Source of the DNA: Hybos culiciformis | Lineage: Eukaryota > Arthropoda > Insecta > Diptera > Hybotidae | Length of the DNA stretch: 64,000 nucleotides | Assembly: GCA_964007475.1 (NCBI GenBank) | Contig: OZ023273.1 | Span: 127,342,732 to 127,406,731 of the forward strand | Direction: 5' to 3' | In this document: in pieces, positions 53,510 through 64,000 of the stretch | How the letters are laid out: each line of letters begins with the position of its first letter | How positions within the stretch are numbered: the stretch's first letter is position 1 | Made by a program: the position numbers and the translations under genes | Notes under the pieces: model-generated | What the model saw: only the letters and a program-made list of their open reading frames with translations | Told to the model about the DNA's origin: nothing | Databases searched by the model: none

Positions 53510-56500
53510 TTTTCACCATTTTTTTTCATTTTAAAGAAAATAATCTTAAATTTTTCTTGTTTTCTTCAACACATAACATAAAATGAGTAGATAAAAATAA
53601 TGTAAGCCGCAGACACATAAAAATTTTGAAGTTTTAGTTTACGAGAGAATAAAAAATGAGAAAAAGGAAAAACATTTTTTTCTTTCCTTTACAAAAAAAA
53701 AAAAGAAGATTTTCATATCGAGTATTTAAAAAAAAAAAAGTATCCTTTTTTGTGATTTCTGGAAAGCAATTTTAGTTACGAAGGAAAAAACATTTTTTTT
53801 TTCATTTTCATTTAGAACGAAAGAGGGAAGAAAAAAAAAAAACTCATTTAAATTTAATTAAAAACTTATTTGATATTCAGCGATAAATTGCTGATAAACA
53901 TAAATTTTCTTGGTTTTTCTGATATTTTTTTTTTCTTATTTTTTTTTGGACGATTAAAGATTACAAAATAAGTTTGTAATTAGTTTTTATATTATTTCTT
54001 CCATTTGAGTTCAAAGTTTTGGTATTTTTCTTAATTACTTAAATAGTTTCAGAGAGCAAAAAAAAATATTGAAAAAATAAAGAACTGCACAATAATATTT
54101 AAAAATCACAACACTAATTAAAAATTCAAATGCGTTTATGTTTTGAGATAAGCTCTGCTTTAGCTTTGAAGTTCATAAAGGAAAGGATAAATGTTTGATG
54201 TCCTTACATGTATATGGAATGAAATTTTTGTTATAGAAATTGAATTCAAGTGAATTTCAAAATTAACCTCAAAAATGGAACCAACAACCTAAGAAGTTTC
54301 ATTGCATTAAGATTTCCCTAATAAACAACAACACATAGAAATTTTCGGTACATATAAATTTAAAAAACAAGAAATAAATAAATAAATAAATTGAAATTAT
54401 GTACAACTTTTTTTTTTATTCTAATAATAAATCAGAAAATGATATGTAAATCGGATTTAGTATATTTTCTGATATTTTTTATTGATATTATTTCTGTGTT
54501 TTTTTTTTATTCTTTTTTTTTCTACATTTTATTTTTAATATATACATATCTTGTGTTTACAATGAATGTACAAGTACATATTATTATTATTTTTTTCTTT
54601 AAGAAAAATCTGTCAAATAAGTAGGTTTAAAAAGTTATATTCTTAAGTTTTTTTAACTTATGAATAATAAATAATTCTTTCAAAAAAACAAATTTCTTGT
54701 GTGAAAATTATCAGATGTGAAACCAATTAACAACCACATTAAATTTACAAAATAATTTATTTAATTATTTAACATAATATCTGAATTTTTTAAATAATCA
54801 AACCGAAATTTCATTCTGTGCGAATAAAAATTTGGATTACTTTCCCGTTCTATATTGAAATCAAATTTCGAGTTTAATTTATAGTTAAAATAAATGTATA
54901 TTATATTAAAAATCCGAGTCAATGATGCTGCTAATGTCTGAGGATATTAAAAAATTAAATATAACTTAATCTAAAACTTATATATATACTTTACAATTTA
55001 GCTTAACAAAGTTTCTCTTAAACTTATTATCTAAATTAATACAATTTTTTTTTTATAAATCATGTTAAGCCCATTTATTCCTTATGAGCTAAACTACTCG
55101 TATTAGAATTAAATATGCAACCATTTGATTGATTCTATTCTATATATATGGCCATAAATTTTCGCATAAAAATCAAAAAAACATTTATATGGTTGTGCAT
55201 ATCTTTTCAAGTATTATTATTGCAAGGACATTCTTGTCTATGTTTTCATATACTTTTATTGTATAAAATTTATTTTTTTTTTTTTACTTAGAGATAAATT
55301 TCAATGTTTTGTGGCTTACTAAAAAAAAAAAAAAAAAAAAAAAACCACAATAAGAAATCAACAAGGATATGAAAATAAAAATATTATAATTTATATAATA
55401 TTTTATAAATATAAAATTTTCTATGGTGATAAGAATATACTTGTATTATGTATACAGTATATGCTTAGTTAGAATAAAAAAAACCGGAAAAAACAGAAAA
55501 GAAAAAAACAGAATTTTTTTTTTTAACAATTGGAACATTACTCTTTATTCTCTTCATTCGTTTTTCATCTTAAAACAATCTTTTTTTTATTTTGATAAAA
55601 TCATAGACAAACAATATTATATAGATTTTTTACTTATCATACAATGAGAAAAGTTTCTTTTTTTTCGAAATTTATTTTGAAAAAAAAAATTAAATAAATA
55701 AATTTTTTGTTTTTTTTTTGTCTTTCACAATCTTGATAATTTAAAATTTATATTTTAAGTAAAAGAATATATATGTATATAGTAGACTTTTAAAAGTAAT
55801 TGGTAAATTTACTGGTCCAAGAAAAAAAATCTTATAATGGTAGATGGTGAAAAAAAGCTCCCCATTGTGTATAATCTGTAAAACATTTCTGTGTAGTCAC
55901 TCAAACTTGTAGCAAGTAATAACAATGAAAATAGTTTCAAAAAATTGTATGGATATAGTTGACATACAATCATAGTGTTACCATTTAGCAACAGGGGCAA
56001 TTTAGACAAAAAATTACCAAGATTGACACAAATATTTCTTATATTTGGAATTAGAGAATTAAACATCAAACATAGTTCAAAATTAATTACAAAATTGAAT
56101 TGTTAAGAATAAAATATTAAAACGAATTTCTTCTCTAAGTTGAGGATTTATATATTTCATAATTTTTAAGAAATTGTATTTTATAAAAATTCAATTTAAA
56201 TTTAATTTTAGAAAATATTAATTGCATTTTCGTGCGTATTTATTTCTATTTATGCCAAATTGTCTCCCACTAATAAAGCTCCTCAAACAACATTAAATAA
56301 TGAAAAAAAAACATTTGAAAATAAAATTTATAAAAATGATCAAACAAAATTAGTCTTCCATTGGCAAAAAAACAAATGTGAAAATTTTGAAGAAAACATC
56401 AGTATGATGAAAATAAATTATTAATTTTTATTGGCAGCTTTATTGATAATATTGATCTGTAAGTCAGAACATCGAAAAATAAGGATAAATAATGAATTTA

Positions 56501-59500
56501 TTCGACTTCAACTATATTTGAGTAACGCTCTCTAAATTCTTAATTTTACACTCAATTTAATTTTTAGAAACTTTAGAAATGCAAGAATTAATGTACAGAT
56601 TACAACAATTCTATATTATTGAAAATAAAGCACACCTGGTTATTTTAATCTCATGTAATTTCTTTTATTTAAAAAAATTTCTAATTTGTGTAATGAAATA
56701 TTTTATGTTTGAAAGACATTATAACCAAAATCTAAATTATCACATGTATAGAAATTAAGTTGCTTATTGTCCAACATCCTATTCATATAGATTGAGTTAA
56801 TCTATATGTATATTAATTATGTATGTTATTTAACTATATTTATATATAATACATATTATATATAAACATTTTTTTTTTTTAATATTACCGCAAATAATTT
56901 TGAATTCTATATTTATGTATAGTATTAAAATAATAGTTTAATTTTGTGCTGATAATAACATTTAATAGAGCATAAAAATGACAATGTTAAAGTTCATGTG
57001 TGTAAATTAATATAGAACCAAAATAAATATGCGTACAAAATTTCCCAACAATACATATGTTATTATTATGTATTGCCTATATAAAGGCGGTTATTATAAT
57101 TATTTGTATAAAATATAAATCTTAAATGAATTTATCTGCATTCAGTCAATGAAAATTAATAATAATAACGAATAAACTTAAAACAAGTGACATTATTTTG
57201 TACCGATGTATGTATAAAAATATAATAATGGACAGTCAGTGCTTATATTGAAGAATTACTTATAAAACTAATAACAAATCTCGTTATATCGCCAGAATGT
57301 AGATAATGTAGATCCATATAAGGCAAAGGATCAATATTAGATGAACTGCAATGTCTGTACGTTATCTGAATTAAAATTAAATGGAAGACACTTAATTAGG
57401 TTTTTTTTCTGCATATAATTATTATAAAGGAATAAAATGAGAATATCAATTAAAATTTTTCTTTTCTATTTTCTTAATTTCCAAAAAATATTTAGAAATT
57501 AATAAAAGAGAAAAAAATTCCATCAATGCAATTAGCAAAATAATAATATATAAGTAATTGTAACCTTCATTTATATGGAAATTATATGGAAATGACAATT
57601 AAAAAACAAAATTGGATATACAAAACTCTTTAACAAATGATGAACTTTTCCAAAATAAAGTTTCAAAATGTGATACATTAAATTACACATAAAATAAAGC
57701 ACAAAATACATAAAATATAAATACTTGGTTAATGTTGTTCTTCAATTATTACAGCATTATTCTCCAATAAAACATTCTCCTTCCGTCAAAAATATATATA
57801 AGTATTTCAAACAATAAAATTATACACTTTTTGATAGTTTTTAATGTTATTTTGACTGGCATTCTTTTACACACATTAATTTAGAATCTGTTTCATGTAA
57901 CACTCTTATGCCGCAGGCGAAACATATGTTTAATGGACCATTTGTTTATATATAAAACAACAACAAAAAAAACATTAAACATAAAACAAAAAACAACAGC
58001 AAACACAACTGAATGAAATAAAGTGAAAATGAGGAACTATTAATTTAATGATAATAACAGTAGACAATTACTAATATTTAAAAATCATATTACAACAATG
58101 ATTTTATAGCTGAGATGGACATTTCTGAATTGTTTGTTAGTTTTTTAGATTTGTATGAATTATTATTTTGTTTTTTGATATCCTTATCAGAAGGATTATT
58201 TAAAAAGTAAATACCTTAAGATATTATGCATAAACTATACATATAAGGGTTTTTCTTAAAATAATGTACTATTAAACATTCAGTTACCGTAGATTAAATA
58301 TGATGGATAACATGTTATACACAAAGGATAAAATATGAGTACAGAAATATTCAATTTCAAATATTGTCGATTATGAAATTTTATAATTGATATTTATTTT
58401 ACTCAACTTAAAATTGTGAAACTTATTCTATTTGTTGGGAATATATGAATTAAGAGTTTATATTAGAAATTTGTTTTGTGCTATTCTTTTTTAATTAACT
58501 CGATTTAGTGAAAAATATTCGTTATAATAAGTATTTTTAGAGATTTAACTATAATTTTATGATATTCTTTCACTGTATTATTTTTACTGTAGTTATTATA
58601 GTTTCGATTAAAAGTATTATAATAATAATACATATATTGATTGCTTAGGAGTGCCAATTTAAATCACGAGTAATTTAGATTCCTTTTTTTTATTTTTTTT
58701 AAAGAAATATAACAAATGTATCAAGATCCTATAAATAAAGCTTTTATCTATTTCAAAAAATCTGCATAAATTTAATATACTGAACTTTTTGTATATACAT
58801 TAAATAAATAATGAACCCTGAAAGCCATTGAATTAAAGGCTATGTAAGATTGAATGTTTGTAATGCATTATGTATATTGTATATTGTAATACATATATAT
58901 TATTATTTCATTCATATATATGTATACTTATATACTTTTTATATAGATAGGTACAACATTTAAAGAAAATAAGGATATGGGATCATGCTATTAATAAAGT
59001 TGTAAAATCAACCCATACTAATGTCATAGTAAAGAAGGACATTATTGTCGAAATAAACTACGACAATAAGAAATTTCAGTAAAGTTTTTCTTGCTTTAAT
59101 AATAAGCTTTAAAATGATTATCTCTACGGCTACGATATTAAGAATTTTGTTTTTAAAATTTACATCAGAAGTTCTTGTAGTAAATAATTCCGAAAAAATA
59201 ATTTTCCTTCACACAATTTCAAACACTTTTTCTCCGAAGATATTCAGTATCTGTCAAACTAGTGATATAATGAATAGGTACACACGCATAATAATAATAG
59301 TAATTTTATCCCATTTTAGCTTATTAAAGATTTCTTATGACTATCGTCGAAAATAGTTAGAATTTCATAGAAATCATACTTTATATTTCTTTAAAACTGT
59401 GGTACTTTATATATCTTTAAAAAGAATAAATTGCAGGTCAGTTTAATGTGTCGTAGTTAATTAATAACAGATATACAATGTGAATAATTGCTATACCTCA

Positions 59501-61660
59501 TTCTATAGATTTAAATTTTTGTTTTTTTTTTTCTCCATAAACCGCTATTATGTCATCCAATTTGAAGTATAAAAAATTACATTTTATGGCAATGGAATAT
59601 ATTTTAATATACATCTATATATTATATGCATAAATTTTACTAATTTACATATTTATAAGTAATATAGTGTACATAATTGAAGGACTTTATTTATGTGAAT
59701 TTATTTTTCTTTAATAAACATACAGTTATACATAAGTACATCAAATATTTTAATTTACAAATATATTACATTGATTAGAAAAATATTACATCCAATTATA
59801 ATACGTTTTAACTTTATAAACGAATTCCGAAGGTTTCTGTCACTGTATGAGGTACTTGCCCAATCAACACAAAAATAAAATTAAAATTTTTATTTGGTAA
59901 AACAAAAAATGAATTTAAAAAATCAGCACTACCATACAGTCGACTTTTTATACGACATTAGTTCTATAATATTATGCTGTAAAAAATAATAGATAACAAT
60001 CTCAACAGACTGAGATGAGTTTTTTATTAAACTTTTTCTTTTGGAATTAAAAAATTATTTTTTTGGTACATACATTGAATGAATTAACAGGTCCTTTTTG
60101 AATTTAGCTCATTTTTTTTTTCTCTGCTTTCATATTGAATGACATTATTATGAAAATACTTATACTAAATAATAATAACTCCGTGTTATTCTTTTAACAA
60201 AAAAAAACAAACTTTAGGTATAATGTAATTTTTTTTTTTCCAGAATGTGGACAAAAGAGTGTACATTATTATCCTTATTGTATACATAAATTGTTAAATT
60301 TAGTATATTTTTTGTTAATTATAAAAAAAAAAAGTGTTTTTAATATAAAGGATGAATTATTAGTCTCCCTTTTCAGGGGAAACAAAAAAAAATTACAATA
60401 GATTGTTTTGGATGAGTATATTTTTTATGCATATTTTAAATTGAGATCAGATAAAAATGTTATTTTCAGAAAATAAAAACTAATTTTTTCTTTTTTTAAA
60501 ACAAAATCAAGATTTTATTTAAAATTATTTTATGATTTATCACTATAAAATAGTTCTGCAAAAAAATATTGTACATATTATTGCAGTGTATTTTTTCTGT
60601 AACCAATTTACCTACTTGTACACATAATACACAAGAAGCCTGTTAAGTTGCATTTTATTAAATTTTTCGACTAATTATAGACAGGTTCGTTCATACACAG
60701 ATACAGTTATCTAGGAATGAGCATTAAAGTGACTGCTATGTAATAATTTGTCGTCACGCTTTTTTTTTTTTAACATTTTGTATAATTGTGCAAGCCTTTT
60801 AAAATATTTTGAATTTTATATCCTTTCCAATTACTTGACATTTTAACATTTTTATAATTTCCACGCCAAGATTTTTTAAACCCTCCTCCTTCTCTGTTTG
60901 TAAACTTTATCAGTTATATTAAAAGACTGCTATGGATAATAATGATATCTTATCGTTGTTATATTGCGACTTAAATGAAAAAGGAAACCTAACTCGATCA
61001 TAAATATCATTTTCAAATTCAGCGCATATTTATAATATTGTTTATTAAACACATTAGAAAGATATTATAAACTGAGATTTTGTATGTTAATCTTGAATAA
61101 ATTCATGCTGACACGAAAAAAAAAAAAATCGAGCTTAACGATAATTTAAAAAAATTTTAAATTATAAATAATTAATAATTTCTGACCAGTTTTTTGACCC
61201 AATTTTTCTAAAATTTTGTTTTAAACTAATTATCCAATTATAATATTTGTTTTGCTAATACATACATAGATCGAGACATAGATACACATTATTATAATAA
61301 TATATTACGTATATACGTATAATAATATTTATAATAACATAATATTTATAAGTTTTAAATAAATAAAAAAAAATTATTTTTAAAATTTAAGATAAATTGC
61401 CGTTATTACGAGCACTAAAAAGAAAGAAAAAAAAAAAAAATCTAAAATTATGTTGCCTCATAAAAAATCATTAGTTAAGAAGCGAAATGCCTTAAAATGA
61501 TTTAAAATGAAATCAATGATTTATTTCCATTTAATTAGCCTTTTGAAATTTATCAGATGATTTGGAAATTTTGTTTAAGAAAGTTTTATTTTTTTTTTTA
61601 AATCTCTTCGCAGTGAATGATGTATGTCTAATTAGAATTAGTAAAGAGCGTAGATAATAT
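53510..61660. other. AT-rich non-coding stretch
   Basis: No gene is supported in about 8 kb. It includes a 24-base A run (55321-55344), the longest homopolymer I noticed. At 55809-56069 one minus-strand frame is open for 86 codons and has fairly ordinary composition (L- and S-rich), while the plus strand there also has long open pieces, so it is ambiguous. The 80-codon frame at 59114-59356 (+) is I- and S-rich and unrecognised. Confidence 0.75.
55321..55344. repeat. 24-base poly(A) run
   Basis: Twenty-four uninterrupted A residues. It could be a retroposon tail, but no SINE or LINE body is visible on its 5' side, so it is most likely ordinary homopolymer growth. Confidence 0.85.
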
Positions 61661-61663
61661 AAG

Positions 61664-61791
61664 TCAAACCGTAGGGAGTTTCAGAATTCATAAACGGTGT
61701 TGTGTTTTCAGTATCGAATAAAATATCTTAGGCAATTTTATCTGATTTATGTAATGTTTAATTAAATATTCTTAAACTCCCTTTGGTTTGA
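61664..61791. ncRNA. 128-base hairpin with 24-bp arms, microRNA-like or micro-MITE
   Basis: The left arm (61664-61687, starting TCAAACCGTAGGGAGTTT) pairs with the right arm (61768-61791, ending CCCTTTGGTTTGA). Of 24 positions, 21 form Watson-Crick pairs, one is G-U and two are mismatches. Complementarity stops abruptly at both outer ends. The 80-base middle is AT-rich, and pairing does not obviously continue inward. The duplex size and small mismatches resemble a microRNA/microRNA* duplex, but the loop is long. Alternatively these are the ends of a 128-bp MITE; I see no clear target duplication. I do not recognise either arm as a known microRNA family. Confidence 0.45.
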
Positions 61792-61794
61792 TAT

Positions 61795-64000
61795 GATTAA
61801 CTACAGTCTTTAGTGAAAAGGTCTTTATTTCACTTGAATGTTAAGCTTGAAAATTACTTTAACAAGCTAATGACACTAAAACCTTGTGCGAATTAAAATT
61901 ATAACATGAATGACAACATGCATTTCAATAAAAAAAAATGTTAGAGTAGAGTGTTATAGTTTTTAAACTTCGAAAAAAAAAAAAATAATTTTTTTTTTTA
62001 TTCAATTATTAATTGAAAAAGAAAAATTAAGAAAATATACATTATAAAAGAAAAAAAGAAAAAATATACAAATTATGATGATGTAATCTTTTAAATTTTG
62101 CTATGTATTTAAAGAAAGGAAAAAAAAAAAATGAATAAAAATATAAAATTAATATTCGCTAAAAATAAATTAGTGTTAAAATAATTTAATTTTTTTTTTT
62201 TTTTTTGATTTAGAAAGATCATAAAAAATAGAGTGGGTGATATGTTTCTTTTTATTCGTGGAGTTTCAAATTTTATGAAGTTTTATTATAAATTCGAATA
62301 TTATAGTCGCCAAAAAAAAAATAATGTTGATGATATTGAAAATGTTTAAACATTAAAGTTAAATTACGTTGTTTATTAAACAAGATTATAATAGAAGCAA
62401 TAAAAAAAAAATTGATTAATATTAGCTATAAACAAAAATTATTAAAATTGATATTTATGATGATGATGGAAAAGTATATTTTGACTGAAGTTTTAATTTG
62501 GGTATTCATCATACACCCAATGTATATTTTAGCTATTTTCACTTTTTAAATCATTTAAATTAATTAAAAATCATACGCATCTGTATCTTTATATATATAA
62601 ATACTGAAAAACACAATAGTTTTACCCATTAAATACATAATACAAATTTCATACCCCATATCATTTTAGACTAAGCCTACAGCATAACTCAATTACTAAA
62701 GGATATAAACAAGAACATTTGTTAAACGTAATTACATCATTTACACAGTAAATTTACAAAAAAAAAATAATAATAATAACAAAAATAAATACAAAATATC
62801 TCGAATTAAAAAATTTTCTTGGCATTTAATAGCTATACATATATACACAGCTTGGCTACATTATTACTGTCATTCTTTTAAACTTAAATACACGAAAATA
62901 TACAAATAAAAAATCTGTAACAACAAGAAAAAAATATATATATATATGTACATACTTAGATATTTTTTGGCAAGAATTCTTAAAAATTTATTTTTGTTAT
63001 TTTTTTTTTTTATAGGTAAACAAAATATATTTTTGTAAAAATTGTTTACGAATAAGAAACAAATTCATAAAATATATAAGTATAAATTTTTTTTTTCTTT
63101 TGGTTGGCAATCGTTAGAGTTGAAATATGTTGTATAAAACTCATATATATTAAAAAATTTATTTAGAGGAAAATGCGATTTTTATAATAATGGCGTATAT
63201 ATTTTATCTTTTTTATTTTGTGATAAATTCGCTTTCCACTCTTTTGCACAAAACAAAAAATTAAAAAAAAAACTCGGTGGTAAAAGCAAACAGCGAAAAG
63301 ATTATACATATGTATAATGTAGGTATGTGAAAAATGTTCATACGAGAAAGAAACGAGATCTGTGTAAAAATTCTCATGCGTATGTACTTATTTCAGACTT
63401 TAAGTTGTAATCTTGCTTGAAAATTCTTAAGACCAATCCGGAGAGAATATTTTAACAATAACAGTGTTCTATTCTTTCGATATTTTAATTAATTTTGCAA
63501 CGGAAATATTGAAAAAAATATTTCAAACTTTGAATACACAGTAAAGGAATATGGTACATGGTTGAACTAAAGATCATTTGCAATCTTTCTCAACTCCCTC
63601 GTTGTCATAGTTCAAAGGCTTTTATTATAAGCAAACCAAAACTTTTATTTACATAAATATTCAAAAATATTACAATTTTTTCTCACTTGAAATAACGAAA
63701 CAAAAATCAATTTTTGAATTTAAATAAAAGCTGTATGAATAGTTTTTCAACTAAATATTGTAAATAATTCAAATAATTATTGTTTTCATAGAATGTCAAA
63801 AAAATTTCTTAAATGCAATGGAAAACTTCTTATGTACATATATGCCATATATGCCATAGGAGGAAAATTCTCTATTTCAAAATAGAGTAAAATAATGTTC
63901 TTATTTAGAAATAAATAGGAGAAATCTTGTATAACATATTTTATAGTTTCAACTACTAATTTCTTAGCATCTGGAAAATGAATGACAACTTACACTTTTC
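61795..64000. other. AT-rich non-coding stretch
   Basis: No gene or repeat structure is supported to the end of the window beyond A/T runs and TA-rich patches (for example about 62936-62946). A short direct repeat ATATGCCAT occurs near 63840-63858. Confidence 0.75.

Noticed and set aside
55321..55344. Poly(A) run as a retroposon tail
   Set aside because: No SINE, LINE or processed-gene body is seen upstream, and no flanking duplication was found.
55809..56069. 86-codon minus-strand frame as a gene
   Set aside because: The composition is less biased than elsewhere, but there is no domain, and long open pieces on the opposite strand make strand and coding status ambiguous.
1..64000. CRISPR arrays, operons, Shine-Dalgarno sites, prophage or bacterial insertion sequences
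   Set aside because: No regularly spaced direct repeats with unique spacers, no gene-dense organisation and no long frames are present. The window does not look prokaryotic.

Overview
The window looks like about 64 kb of non-coding nuclear DNA from an animal, most plausibly an insect (Diptera would fit, but nothing here proves it). The background is very AT-rich (my estimate is close to 80%). It is full of A or T runs of 8 to 24 bases, TATATA/ACATATGT-type simple sequence, and short microsatellites. The longest open frame on either strand is about 99 codons. Nearly all open frames have the F/I/K/Y/N-rich composition expected of random AT-rich sequence. I see no bacterial or organellar gene organisation, no complete tRNA, rRNA or snRNA gene, and no exon chain I would defend. 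It is best read as a large intron or a gene desert.

What stands out is a set of mobile-element-like and hairpin structures. In order they are: a short patch resembling a decayed mariner transposase (3.2 kb); two patches with coding-like composition (4.2-4.5 and 14.2-14.4 kb); a cluster of inverted repeats (11.1-11.3 kb); small tandem duplications (18.4, 22.0 and 22.8 kb); a nearly perfect foldback with 145-base arms, a 29-base loop and a 7-base direct repeat at its outer edges (30.8-31.1 kb); a roughly 150-bp-period tandem repeat array (32.3-32.7 kb); a 342-bp GC-rich element with 43-bp terminal inverted repeats (34.4-34.7 kb); a possible terminal-inverted-repeat element enclosing two tandem tRNA-like units with pol III A and B boxes and an A-rich tail (40.9-41.6 kb); a 303-bp element with TA flanks and five internal copies of its terminal motif (44.5-44.8 kb); a 78-bp tandem duplication (53.4 kb); and a compact microRNA-like or micro-MITE hairpin (61.7 kb).

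None of these encodes an obvious protein. They read as non-autonomous transposons, a SINE-like retroposon and possible structured-RNA loci set in neutral AT-rich DNA. The strongest candidates for something undescribed are the 30.8 kb foldback, which could also act as a long-hairpin RNA (endo-siRNA) source, the paired tRNA-like unit at 41.1-41.3 kb, and the 61.7 kb hairpin. All calls come from reading the sequence by eye. No alignment, folding or database search was run.
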